Assembly: GCA_030706015.1 (NCBI GenBank)
Contig: JAUZPI010000007.1
Span: 1-64,000 of the forward strand
Length of the DNA stretch: 64,000 bases
Direction: 5' to 3'
Source: Bacillota bacterium
GTDB taxonomy: Bacteria; Bacillota; Clostridia; Clostridiales; Clostridiaceae
The first letter of the stretch is position 1; every line of letters starts with the position of its first letter. Shown in pieces: positions 8,127-17,020 of this stretch. A program made the translations under genes and the position numbers. The notes under the pieces are model-generated. The model was not told the DNA's origin. It saw only the letters and a program-made list of their open reading frames with translations, and did no database searches.

Positions 8127-8990
8127 ATGGATATAAGACAGTTAAAATACTTTCTTACTATTGCTGAAGAAGAGCAAATTACAGGAGCAGCAAAAAAACT
8201 GCATATAGCCCAGCCACCATTAAGTCATCAACTAAAGCTTCTTGAAAACGAGCTTGGTGTACAATTAGTAGAACGAGGCAGCAGAAAAATACAGCTAACT
8301 GAAGCTGGACATATATTACGAAATCGTGCCGAACAAATATTAGAATTAACTGATACCGCAATCAAGGAACTAAAAGACTTTAATGAAGGAATTCAAGGTA
8401 CATTGGCAATAGGCACAGTATCCTCTTCTGGCGCCACCTTATTTCCAGAAAGAATAAGCAAATTCCATGAAACTTATCCTCAGATTAATTTTCAAATCTG
8501 GGAAGGTAATACTTATAGGATTTTAGAAATACTAAATAGCGGTCTAATTGAAATCGGCATTGTTCGAACACCCTTCAATATGGAAGCCTTTGAATCTATA
8601 GAATTACCTAAAGAACCTATGGTAGCTGCATTCAGCGGAGATTTATTAGTGGCTCAGGATGAATATGTGCTGCTTGATGAACTTATCAATAAGCCTTTGA
8701 TTATATATAGAAGATTTGAAAAACTCATAGCAGATGCTTTTGATGAGGAGTCCTTAAACCCTACAGTACTTTGCAAGACCGATGATGCTAGATCTACTCT
8801 GCTTTGGGCGGATGCAGGAATAGGAATAGCTTTAGTGCCGGAATCTGCAATTAGGCTTATCGGAAGTACAAAATTAAGGTATAAAAAGATTAAAAATCCA
8901 CACTTGGAAACAAAAATAGCTGCTATTTGGATGAAAAATAGACATTTATCTACTGCTGCTAAACATTTCTTAGAAATATTTAATAGCTAG
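8127..8990 (+). CDS. LysR-family transcriptional regulator
   Basis: A 287-residue LysR-type regulator. The N-terminal winged helix-turn-helix (MDIRQLKYFLTIAEE, AAKKLHIAQPPLSHQL) is textbook, and the remainder is a periplasmic-binding-protein-like effector domain. The ATG at 8127 follows AGGAGTGAT; an upstream in-frame ATG at 8070 would add 19 residues ahead of the conserved N-terminus. Divergent orientation to the chrA pair across about 158 bp suggests it controls them from that spacer. The co-inducer is unknown. Confidence 0.92.
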   Translation: MDIRQLKYFLTIAEEEQITGAAKKLHIAQPPLSHQLKLLENELGVQLVERGSRKIQLTEAGHILRNRAEQILELTDTAIKELKDFNEGIQGTLAIGTVSSSGATLFPERISKFHETYPQINFQIWEGNTYRILEILNSGLIEIGIVRTPFNMEAFESIELPKEPMVAAFSGDLLVAQDEYVLLDELINKPLIIYRRFEKLIADAFDEESLNPTVLCKTDDARSTLLWADAGIGIALVPESAIRLIGSTKLRYKKIKNPHLETKIAAIWMKNRHLSTAAKHFLEIFNS

Positions 8991-9018
8991 AATGGTTATA
9001 ATAAATTATAGGATTATA

Positions 9019-9045
9019 TTGACATTATAACAAAATTGCTATAAT
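9019..9045 (+). promoter_or_regulatory. Predicted sigma-A promoter for the glnS T-box transcript
   Basis: TTGACA at 9019-9024 is followed by TATAAT at 9040-9045 (15-bp spacing) or by the overlapping TAATAT at the better 17-bp spacing. It lies immediately before the T-box leader. Confidence 0.6.
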
Positions 9046-9054
9046 ATATTTTAA

Positions 9055-9330
9055 ATATAATTATGCTAAAACTATGATGAGAAGAGTAGATATGTAAATT
9101 CTTTTAAAGAGAGCTCTGGAAGCTGAAAAAGAGCAAAGAATTGCCTATTGAACCAAGGCTCTGAGTTTCACACCAAACCCTTTTAGGAAAAACTGTGACG
9201 GGTGCTCCCGTTATAGAGCTTAAAATATAATGAGGCTAATATGTATTCATATTGGCGAATTGGAGTGGCACCACGAGATTATCTCTCGTCTCCAAGACAA
9301 AACTATGTCTTGGAGATGGGAGTTTTTTAT
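9055..9330 (+). ncRNA. T-box riboswitch, predicted tRNA-Gln specific
   Basis: Leader of glnS. Stem I features are visible (AGAGAGCTCTGGAAGCTG distal region around 9108-9124). The probable specifier codon is CAA at 9154-9156, a glutamine codon. The T-box core GGAGTGGCACCACGAG lies at 9262-9277. The antiterminator pairs TTGGAG (from 9260) with CTCCAA (to 9294). The competing terminator has arms at 9285-9298 and 9307-9322 followed by six T. The bulge TGGC would pair with a tRNA 3' end GCCA, fitting the G discriminator of bacterial tRNA-Gln. Uncharged tRNA-Gln would stabilise the antiterminator and allow glnS transcription. Confidence 0.92.
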
Positions 9331-9355
9331 TTTAGCTAACAGGAGGTTAATTTTC

Positions 9356-11056
9356 ATGGCTGATAATATTGAAAACATCGATGACACAGGATCTGGTAAA
9401 AACTTCATTGAAAAAATTATTGAAAAAGACTTAGAGGATGGTATTTATCCAGAAGGAATCCATACCCGTTTTCCCCCTGAGCCAAACGGATATCTTCATA
9501 TAGGCAGTGCTTATGCTATAAATATAAGCTACAGTGCTGCACAAAAATACGGCGGTAAATTCAATCTTAGATTTGATGATACAAACCCAGCTAAAGAAGA
9601 TGAAGAATATGTAAAATCCATTCAAGAGGACATGAAATGGATGGGTTACGACTGGGAAGATAGACTATTTTATGGCTCTGATTATTTTCAGTTAATCTAT
9701 GAATATGCTATCAAACTTATTAAAAAGAATAAAGCCTATGTTTGTGATTTAAGTCCAGAGGAAATTCGAAACTATAGAGGTACTTTAACGGAGCCAGGAA
9801 AAGAAAGTCCATATAGAAATCGTTCTATTGAAGAGAATCTAGATCTTTTTGAGAGAATGAAAAAAGGTAAATTCCCTGCAGGTTCAAAGGTATTAAGAGC
9901 AAAGATCGATATGTCTTCACCAAATCTCAATATGAGAGATCCTGTAATATATCGTATTCAATACGCACATCACTATAGAACAGGAGATACCTGGTGCATA
10001 TATCCTATGTATGATTTCGCTCATCCTTTGCAGGACGCTATAGAGCATGTAACTCACTCATTATGCTCTGCTGAATTTATAGATCATAGACCTCTATATG
10101 AATGGGTTTTAAATGAACTAGAAATAAACAATCCTCCAAAGCAAAGAGAGTTTGGCAGGATGAATTTAAGTGGAGTGGTAACAAGCAAAAGGTATCTTCG
10201 TGAGCTAGTTAGTGAAGGTTATGTTGATGGTTGGGATGATCCAAGACTTCCAACGCTAAGAGGGCTAAGAAGAAGAGGCTATACTCCAGAAGCCATTAAA
10301 CATTTTCTTGGAGAAATCGGCATAGCTAAGAATGAAAGTACTGTTGACGTGGCTATGTTAGAACACAGCATTAGAGATGATTTGAAAACAAAAGTTCCGT
10401 GCATAATGGCAGTTTTAAGTCCAATTAAGGTCATAATAACCAATTATCCTGAGGGCAAAGTAGAATGGTTTGAGGCACCTATCAATCCAGAAAAACCTGA
10501 GATGGGCATTAGAAAGGTTCCTTTTTCAAGAGAACTCTATATCGAACAAGAAGACTTTATGGAAAATCCACCAAAGGGATATTTTAGACTTTTCCCAGGT
10601 TCAGAGGTGCGCTTTAGAAATGCTTACTTTGTAAAATGCAGCGATTTTGTAAAAGATGATGCTACGGGTGAAATATTAGAACTTCACTGTACCTATGATC
10701 CAGATACTAAAGGCGGAGATGCTAAGGATGGTCGTAAAGTAAAAGGAACTATTCATTGGGTATCTGCCGCCCACGCTGTGAAAACAGAGGTTAGACTGTA
10801 TGAAGGTTTACTGCTTCCTGATGAAGAACAAAAACATGATGTTTCGGATTGGAAAGAAAATTTAAATCCTAATTCATTAGTTGTATTAGAGTCATGCTAT
10901 ATAGAGCCTTATATAATATCTGCAAAACCCGAGGAAAAATTTCAATTTATCCGCAAAGGTTATTTTGCTGTAGATTCAAAATATACAAAAGATAATAAAC
11001 TAGTATTTAATAGAATTGTCTCCATGAAAGACTCTTGGGGAAGAAAAAATAAATAA
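9356..11056 (+). CDS. glnS: Glutaminyl-tRNA synthetase
   Basis: A 566-residue class I aminoacyl-tRNA synthetase. The signature PPEPNGYLHIGS (HIGH-type motif at 48-51) and the KMSKS-type loop VVTSKRYL mark GlnRS rather than GluRS, as do FDDTNP and the C-terminal two-barrel anticodon-binding domain. It charges tRNA-Gln directly, so the organism need not rely solely on the GatCAB amidation route for glutamine. The ATG at 9356 follows AGGAGG and comes right after the T-box terminator; upstream in-frame ATGs lie inside the riboswitch. A perfect 17-bp hairpin terminator follows. Confidence 0.97.
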   Translation: MADNIENIDDTGSGKNFIEKIIEKDLEDGIYPEGIHTRFPPEPNGYLHIGSAYAINISYSAAQKYGGKFNLRFDDTNPAKEDEEYVKSIQEDMKWMGYDWEDRLFYGSDYFQLIYEYAIKLIKKNKAYVCDLSPEEIRNYRGTLTEPGKESPYRNRSIEENLDLFERMKKGKFPAGSKVLRAKIDMSSPNLNMRDPVIYRIQYAHHYRTGDTWCIYPMYDFAHPLQDAIEHVTHSLCSAEFIDHRPLYEWVLNELEINNPPKQREFGRMNLSGVVTSKRYLRELVSEGYVDGWDDPRLPTLRGLRRRGYTPEAIKHFLGEIGIAKNESTVDVAMLEHSIRDDLKTKVPCIMAVLSPIKVIITNYPEGKVEWFEAPINPEKPEMGIRKVPFSRELYIEQEDFMENPPKGYFRLFPGSEVRFRNAYFVKCSDFVKDDATGEILELHCTYDPDTKGGDAKDGRKVKGTIHWVSAAHAVKTEVRLYEGLLLPDEEQKHDVSDWKENLNPNSLVVLESCYIEPYIISAKPEEKFQFIRKGYFAVDSKYTKDNKLVFNRIVSMKDSWGRKNK

Positions 11057-11060
11057 AGAA

Positions 11061-11100
11061 CATAAAAATCTGTGGCGCCTGTTCGCCACAGATTTTTATG
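11061..11100. terminator. Bidirectional terminator, perfect 17-bp stem
   Basis: Arms at 11061-11077 and 11084-11100 are exact complements around the loop CCTGTT, with AT-rich ends that give U runs in both directions. It serves glnS and the convergent MFS gene, whose stop it overlaps. Confidence 0.9.
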
Positions 11101-12493
11101 TTTCATTAGCCCTTTTTCGAAGAGTAGTCTTAACATTTCTTATGTCAATTATATTTGTTCTAGCCATTCTAACATAGCATAAGGCCGATGGAATCAAGAA
11201 CATTTGCAGTGTAATTAGTGTGATAATATAGCTATTAGGTTCACCCGTATACTGCGAAACAATGCCAAGTAAAAATGCTACACCTACATTTCCAAAGGTT
11301 CTTCCAATGCTGTTAGAAAGATTAGCTGCACTAAAGGCTGTCCCCCTATGTTCCGGAAGATTTACATCTGTTATAAGCGCAAGCCAATTAGGAGTGTTAG
11401 CCGATTGAGCTGCAGAAGCAAGTAAGGATAGAATAAATAATGCAGTCATCCAATGATTTAAGGCTATCTGCTTTAGCAAGGCTAAGAATATAGAATATGC
11501 ATTACCATCATTAGGCAGCATAAGATTTTTCATTGGAATTATAAACATCGCTGCATAAATAGGAGCAGTTATAAAAACAAAAAAAGAAGTTAAAAGTGCC
11601 CTGCCTCTATAGCTTTTTCTTTGAAATCTATCGCCTAGATAACCAAAAAAGCCTGAAGTCATTCCGCCCAACTGAAATATACCGTAGAGATATCCAGAAG
11701 CAATAATTGCTGTTTTCATACTATACCCTTGTTGATATATTTTCGAAATATATAGGGTAGGAAGCCATATTAAACTTCCTGTAGTAATATTCATAAAAAG
11801 TCCTTGTAAAAATAATAAAATATTACTATTTTTAGAGGCTATTTTATATACTTGCTTTAACTCAATACTATAATTATATTCATACCCAGAATTTATTAGT
11901 TTTTTTAGTTCTGGTTCTGCACCACCCTTTTTTGGTTCCTTCACAAACAAATATAAAATAATTAGAAGAAACCCAATATAACTAACAATCTCAAAGGGTT
12001 TTCTCCAATTTGAGGACGTAGCTATTAGTGACGCTATCAATGCTCCTGCTATTCCACCAAATCCCTGTGACATTCCCCAAAGGCTTAGAAGCATCCCACG
12101 AAACTTCTGAGGAATATAATCAGTTAATACACTGAAACCAATTGATGCAATACATCCTAAGCCTATTCCCGTAAAAATTTGAAAAAATAAAAGCTGGTAA
12201 TAAGTTCTACTAAGTGAGGTTAAATAGACTGAAACTGCCCAAAATATAGTACCTACAATAATTAAAGTTTTTCGCTTAAACTTTCCCGCTAGATACCCCC
12301 AATAAACTGATGATATTGAGGTTACTAAAATATTTGCAGCAGAAACAAAGCCTAGAGCTGATAAAGGTATATTTAAGTCTTTTGATATTGAGGAAAAAAG
12401 TGGCGGGAATAAACCTATAATAATATTATCAAAAGCTGCTAAAACTATAAATACGGCTACAGTATAAATTATTCCTATGTTACGCTTGTTCAT
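11096..12493 (-). CDS. MFS transporter
   Basis: A 465-residue major facilitator protein with about 12 hydrophobic segments. The loop-2/3 signature appears as GYLAGKFKRKTLIIVG, and a second copy, GYLGDRFQRK, lies between helices 8 and 9, showing the two homologous halves. The start is ATG at 12493, six bases after AAGGAGTT. It is monocistronic, and no enzyme or regulator next to it reveals the substrate. Confidence 0.88.
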   Translation of the reverse strand: MNKRNIGIIYTVAVFIVLAAFDNIIIGLFPPLFSSISKDLNIPLSALGFVSAANILVTSISSVYWGYLAGKFKRKTLIIVGTIFWAVSVYLTSLSRTYYQLLFFQIFTGIGLGCIASIGFSVLTDYIPQKFRGMLLSLWGMSQGFGGIAGALIASLIATSSNWRKPFEIVSYIGFLLIILYLFVKEPKKGGAEPELKKLINSGYEYNYSIELKQVYKIASKNSNILLFLQGLFMNITTGSLIWLPTLYISKIYQQGYSMKTAIIASGYLYGIFQLGGMTSGFFGYLGDRFQRKSYRGRALLTSFFVFITAPIYAAMFIIPMKNLMLPNDGNAYSIFLALLKQIALNHWMTALFILSLLASAAQSANTPNWLALITDVNLPEHRGTAFSAANLSNSIGRTFGNVGVAFLLGIVSQYTGEPNSYIITLITLQMFLIPSALCYVRMARTNIIDIRNVKTTLRKRANET

Positions 12494-12717
12494 TAATATA
12501 ACTCCTTTAGGCAATTAGTTTAGCTTTAACTATGCAATGTTCTATTATTATATCCTATTTCTTCTAAATCATCTACAAATTTAGTATAAAATAGTAAATT
12601 AACATACCATTTCTCAAGATGTATGATAAAATTAACTAAGATAGTATTACCTGCATGACATACTAGTGGGAAATGAGTTTCCATTAATTTAACTAAACAA
12701 AGGGAAGGGAAGATATC

Positions 12718-13896
12718 ATGATCAAAAATATACTTATTATTTCCTCTGACCATACAGGTCATGGACATAAAAGCATAACTGAGTCTTTATGTGAAAAAAT
12801 TCCACAAAATAGTAATATCAATATTCATGTTGTGGATGGATTCTCATTAGGTGGACATTCATTATTGAAAATAGGTAAATCTTATGGGCCGATTACCAGG
12901 CATGTAGAAGGTTTATGGCAGCTTATTTGGAGTATCTCTTCTATAAAGCCTGATTTAATAAATAAAATTATTAGTTCTCTAATTAGAACTAATCTGCTCA
13001 AATTATTAGATAAAGTGAAACCAGATTTAATTTTATCTGTGCATCCTAATTTTAATGGCTCCGTTATAGATATTCTAGAAGAACAAAATCTAAAAATACC
13101 CTTTATTACTCTTATAGCAGATTTAGTCAGCATATATCCCCTTTGGGCAGACCCACGAGCAGCTGCTATCATAAGTCCAACTGAAGAGGCAAAAGAAAAG
13201 TGCATTGAATATGGTGTAACAGAAGAAAAAATAAAAGTTTTTGGTTTTCCTGTTCGCTCAAAGTTTCATAACCACAATGGAAAACATCATTATGATATAA
13301 ATACATCTCTCAATTGCCTAATAATGAGCGGCGGAGAAGGTGTAGGCAATATGAGTAATATCGCCAAAATACTTCTAGATAATTTTAATTGTAATGTAAA
13401 AATTGTTGCTGGACGAAATATTGCATTAAAAGAACATCTAGAAAAATCTCTTATTGGAAAGTATGGTAACAAGGTTCAAATTTATGGATTTACTAAAAAC
13501 ATACAAGATTTAATGCTTTCCTCTGATATTGCTTTCACAAGAGGGAGTCCAAATGTTATGATGGAAGCCATATCCTGTAATGTACCTATAATAATTACAG
13601 GGGCTTTACCTGGTCAAGAGCAAGGAAACCCTGAGTTTGCCGCGAAATATAATCTTGCAGTAATTTGCGAGAATCTTGATAATCTGAAAAACACAATAGA
13701 CAACTTACTTTTAAATAATGCTGAAAAGCTTAATCAAATAAAAAATAGTCAAAGAGCTTATATAAATCCTCATGCAGCTGAGAATATAGTAGATTTCATC
13801 TTAAATTACGAGGGAGATTACAACGAAGCTGCTGTAACAGATGTGCATCCTGATGATACAAAGCTTGATAGTGAAAATGTCAGTTATGAAACATAA
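12718..13896 (+). CDS. MGDG synthase/UgtP-like glycosyltransferase
   Basis: A 392-residue GT-B fold transferase (GT28, MGDG synthase family). The N-terminus ILIISSDHTGHGHKS contains the GxGH motif of this family, and the C-terminal half has the nucleotide-sugar site (MSGGEGVG and RGSPNVMMEAI). Such cytoplasmic, membrane-associated enzymes transfer glucose or galactose to diacylglycerol, providing glycolipids for membranes and teichoic acid anchors. The RBS GGGAAGG is close to the ATG. It is a single gene between two terminators. The lipid acceptor is inferred from family only. Confidence 0.82.
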   Translation: MIKNILIISSDHTGHGHKSITESLCEKIPQNSNINIHVVDGFSLGGHSLLKIGKSYGPITRHVEGLWQLIWSISSIKPDLINKIISSLIRTNLLKLLDKVKPDLILSVHPNFNGSVIDILEEQNLKIPFITLIADLVSIYPLWADPRAAAIISPTEEAKEKCIEYGVTEEKIKVFGFPVRSKFHNHNGKHHYDINTSLNCLIMSGGEGVGNMSNIAKILLDNFNCNVKIVAGRNIALKEHLEKSLIGKYGNKVQIYGFTKNIQDLMLSSDIAFTRGSPNVMMEAISCNVPIIITGALPGQEQGNPEFAAKYNLAVICENLDNLKNTIDNLLLNNAEKLNQIKNSQRAYINPHAAENIVDFILNYEGDYNEAAVTDVHPDDTKLDSENVSYET

Positions 13897-13921
13897 TACA
13901 AACAGATCATATTATCAAATA

Positions 13922-13963
13922 AAGTAGGCAGGTAATTTATTAACCATACCTGCCTTACTTAAA
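13922..13963. terminator. Terminator between glycosyltransferase and guaB-like gene
   Basis: AAGTAGGCAGGTA pairs with TACCTGCCTTACTT, with one bulge, around a 12-base loop. AT-rich flanks on both sides suit the convergent genes. Confidence 0.75.
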
Positions 13964-13974
13964 ATTCCTAAATT

Positions 13975-15468
13975 CTAATAATTATTTTCTTTTAATATAA
14001 CATCATGTGCTCCACCCTCAATTATACTAGTGGAGGAAACTAGCGAAATTCTTGCGGTTCTTTGCAGCTCTTCAATGGTAATAGAACCACAGCTGCACAT
14101 GGTTGACTTAATTTTGCTCAAAGTAACTTCTAAATTATCCTGAAGCTTGCCAGCATAAGGAACATAGCTGTCTACACCTTCTTCAAAGCTAAGCTTTGTT
14201 CCTTCTCCTAAATCATATCTCTGCCAGTTTCTTGCACGGTTAGAACCTTCTCCCCAATATTCTTTTACATAATTACTTCCCAATTTAACTTTTTTTGCAG
14301 GACTTTCATCAAATCTTGCAAAATACCTTCCCATCATTATAAAATCAGCTCCCATTGCCATAGCTACCACAGTGTGATAATCATGTACTATTCCTCCATC
14401 TGAGCATATTGGAATATATATACCCGTTTGTTCATAGTATTCATCCCTAGCCTTAGCCACTTCCATAATAGCAGTTGCTTGACCTCTTCCGATTCCTTTT
14501 TGTTCTCTAGTTATACATATGGATCCCCCGCCTATTCCTACCTTTACAAAATCAGCGCCCGCTTCTACTAAGTAAGCAAATCCTTCTTTATCAACAACAT
14601 TTCCTCCACCTACTTTTGCCTCAGGATGTTCCTGTTTAATATATTCAATAGCTTCTCTCTGCCACTCACTATATCCATCAGAAGAATCTACACATAGTAT
14701 ATCTGCTCCTGCTTTAATAAGCTCAGGAACTCTTTCTTTGTAGTCTCTTGTATTTATTCCAGCTCCAACTACAAGTCTTTTTTCTGAATCTAATAATTCA
14801 TTTGGATTTTTCTTATGATCATCATAATCTTTTCTAAATACGAAATATACCAGGTTTTGGTCTTTATCTATTATTGGCAGACAGTTTAGTTTATGCTCCC
14901 ATACTATGTTATTTGCCTCACTTAAAGTGATGCCTTCATTTCCTACAATAAGCTTTGAGAAAGGTGTCATAAACTCTTTTACTTTTTTATCTAAAGAATC
15001 TCTGCTAATTCTATAATCTCTAGATGTAACAATACCCATCAGTCTCGTTGATGGAGAACCATCTTCAGTAATTGCAATAGTTGAGTGGCCTGTCCTTTCC
15101 TTCATTTCAACTACATCTTTCAAAGTATGTTCTGGAGTTAGATTTGCATCACTAGCTACAAAACCTGCTTTGAACCTTTTTACCTTTTTTATCATCTCTA
15201 CTTGACTTCCTATAGCCTGAGAAGAATAAATAAAGGACATTCCGCCGCATCTTGCTAATGCTATAGCTAAATTGTCATCAGAAACAGACTGCATAATAGC
15301 GGAAACAAAAGGAATATTTAATTCCAAGGAAGGCTTTTCACCTTTTTTAAATTTTACTACAGGCGTTTTTAAACTAACATTACTAGGTATGCAGTCCTTT
15401 CTTGTCAGATTTGGAATAAGTAAATATTCGTTAAAAGTTCTAGATACATCATTGTAATAATAAGCCAA
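13975..15468 (-). CDS. guaB: IMP dehydrogenase
   Basis: A 497-residue IMP dehydrogenase, the NAD-dependent first step of GMP synthesis from IMP. The TIM barrel is interrupted near residues 100-220 by a CBS (Bateman) pair, and the catalytic loop GGGSICITREQKGIG contains the active-site cysteine; GGNVVDKEGF and the phosphate-binding DGGI are also present. TTG at 15468 is chosen because it follows a GGGGGG-rich RBS and gives the family-typical N-terminus (AYYYNDVSRTF); an upstream start at 15507 would add 13 unrelated residues. It belongs to the subtype with an NDVSRTFNEYLL beginning seen in clostridia. Confidence 0.88.
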   Translation of the reverse strand: MAYYYNDVSRTFNEYLLIPNLTRKDCIPSNVSLKTPVVKFKKGEKPSLELNIPFVSAIMQSVSDDNLAIALARCGGMSFIYSSQAIGSQVEMIKKVKRFKAGFVASDANLTPEHTLKDVVEMKERTGHSTIAITEDGSPSTRLMGIVTSRDYRISRDSLDKKVKEFMTPFSKLIVGNEGITLSEANNIVWEHKLNCLPIIDKDQNLVYFVFRKDYDDHKKNPNELLDSEKRLVVGAGINTRDYKERVPELIKAGADILCVDSSDGYSEWQREAIEYIKQEHPEAKVGGGNVVDKEGFAYLVEAGADFVKVGIGGGSICITREQKGIGRGQATAIMEVAKARDEYYEQTGIYIPICSDGGIVHDYHTVVAMAMGADFIMMGRYFARFDESPAKKVKLGSNYVKEYWGEGSNRARNWQRYDLGEGTKLSFEEGVDSYVPYAGKLQDNLEVTLSKIKSTMCSCGSITIEELQRTARISLVSSTSIIEGGAHDVILKENNY

Positions 15469-15562
15469 TTTAGATACCCCCCACTTTTTATTAAACTTTT
15501 TACACAAAAATATAAATTTTTACTATTTTACACAATAAAACACAGATTGTCAACATTCGCCA

Positions 15563-16123
15563 CTAACCATTTTCGCACTTCAAAACATACGCAGGCGGTA
15601 AATTAATAAATACTCTATTGTAGCTTATATCTGAAAAATAATTTTCAATGTAATCTTTTTTCAGCAATGTATATTGAAAAGTTATAAAAAGCCCTCCCTT
15701 TCTTAATACATTCTGAGTTGATTCTAATATCTTATTTGAAACACTCTTAGGTAAACTTGCAAATGGTAACCCAGATACTATATAATCAACTTTTTCTATA
15801 TTATATTGTTTTAAATACTTTTCTATGTATTCAGCAGAGTCATTTATTATAGTCAAATTGTCAACATCATTATATTTTTCACTTAATTGTTTATAAAACC
15901 TCTCATTGTACTCAAATAATATTAATAAGGTGTCGCTCCTTTTATTACTAATAAGCTTTTCTGTAAACACTCCTGTGCCAGGTCCATATTCTACAATACA
16001 TTTTGCCCTACGGAAGTCTATGTCATTAACCATCTTTTCAGCAAGACTTGGAGAGCTTGGTGCTAGTGCTCCTACTGTTCTAGGTGATTTAACATACTCA
16101 GTTAAAAACTTAATCCATGCCAT
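15563..16123 (-). CDS. SAM-dependent methyltransferase, phospholipid or rRNA dimethylase-like
   Basis: A 186-residue Rossmann-fold methyltransferase. The SAM-binding motif I is EYGPGTGVF, and the later SGLPFASLP resembles the catalytic NLPY-type motif of KsgA/Erm and PmtA-like enzymes. Its short length, the leading KFLTEYVKSPRTVGALAPSS and the lack of an RNA-binding C-terminal domain favour the phospholipid N-methyltransferase-like group over rRNA dimethylases. Substrate is therefore uncertain. The start is ATG at 16123, eight bases after GGAGG. Confidence 0.72.
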   Translation of the reverse strand: MAWIKFLTEYVKSPRTVGALAPSSPSLAEKMVNDIDFRRAKCIVEYGPGTGVFTEKLISNKRSDTLLILFEYNERFYKQLSEKYNDVDNLTIINDSAEYIEKYLKQYNIEKVDYIVSGLPFASLPKSVSNKILESTQNVLRKGGLFITFQYTLLKKDYIENYFSDISYNRVFINLPPAYVLKCENG

Positions 16124-16212
16124 ATTACATTCCTCCAATGTTTATCAAGATACAATTTAATCTTCTTTGGATTTTCACACCATATATTACCCCAAATTTA
16201 ATTTTTAATTCA

Positions 16213-16250
16213 GAAAAAAGGGCTTATACTCCACGTATAACCCCTCTTTT
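16213..16250. terminator. Terminator after rubrerythrin
   Basis: On the minus strand GGGGTTATAC pairs with GTATAAGCCC (one bulge) across GTGGA and is followed by six T (16214-16219). Confidence 0.8.
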
Positions 16251-16268
16251 ATTGCTATATTTAATTCT

Positions 16269-16823
16269 TTAAAATGCCTTGAATATATCCTTTTTAGCCC
16301 CACAAACAGGACAATTTTCAACATTGTCTCCAATCTCCGTAAATCCACATACAGGACATATATAAATCTTATCTGCCTCTATATCTTTTCCATCCTTAGC
16401 TTTATCTTGAGCTTTCTGAAATAAATCAGCATGAATTTTTTCTGCTTCTAATGCATAATGAAAGGATCTTTCAGCATCTCTTTCTGCTTGAAATTTTGCA
16501 GTTTGAAGATATACGGGATACATTTGCTTAATTTCATGTAATTCTCCATCAATGGCCCCTTGAAGATTTTCTACAATGTTGGTTTTACCAAATACTGCCC
16601 CAGCTGCAACTGTTTTGTCGCCCACTTCATCTTTAAGTACGTTAAAATGATTTTTAGCATGTGCCCATTCTGCATATGCTACGGCCTTAAAAAGTCTTCC
16701 TATGTTTGGGTAACCATCATGTTCTGCTTCATCTCCCCATATAAGATACCTCATATGTGCCATACTTTCTCCACCATAGGCAGATCTGAGAAAATCAATG
16801 GTCATTGCATTACTTACTGCCAT
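16269..16823 (-). CDS. rbr: Rubrerythrin
   Basis: A 184-residue rubrerythrin. The ferritin-like four-helix domain carries diiron ligands in ESMAHMRY, EWAHAKNH, ELHEIKQMYP and EAEKIHADL, and the C-terminal rubredoxin-like domain has two CPVCG knuckles. It reduces hydrogen peroxide with electrons passed through rubredoxin and so belongs functionally with the fprA-rubredoxin-reductase cluster at 1-4 kb. ATG at 16823 follows AGGAAGTG; an upstream in-frame start would add three residues. It is monocistronic with its own terminator. Confidence 0.95.
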   Translation of the reverse strand: MAVSNAMTIDFLRSAYGGESMAHMRYLIWGDEAEHDGYPNIGRLFKAVAYAEWAHAKNHFNVLKDEVGDKTVAAGAVFGKTNIVENLQGAIDGELHEIKQMYPVYLQTAKFQAERDAERSFHYALEAEKIHADLFQKAQDKAKDGKDIEADKIYICPVCGFTEIGDNVENCPVCGAKKDIFKAF

Positions 16824-17020
16824 TAAGAACACTTCCTTCCTAAATTGTATACTTAATATATTATGATACCTTCTCTAATTTTATATACCAACACAGCTAA
16901 AAAGTTATGGACTGTTAATATTATTCTATACTCACCCAGGCTGTAATATATACGCACTAACACCAGTATAATTATACTATTCCTCTCCTTTAGCAATTTT
17001 AGATGTAAGGAAGAAGTTAC

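Noticed and set aside
9230..9355. In-frame upstream start of glnS at 9230
   Set aside because: Those codons lie inside the T-box antiterminator and terminator; the RBS AGGAGG precedes 9356 instead.
12526..12768. 80-residue minus-strand frame upstream of the glycosyltransferase
   Set aside because: No RBS, no recognisable composition, and it overlaps the divergent promoter region and the glycosyltransferase start.
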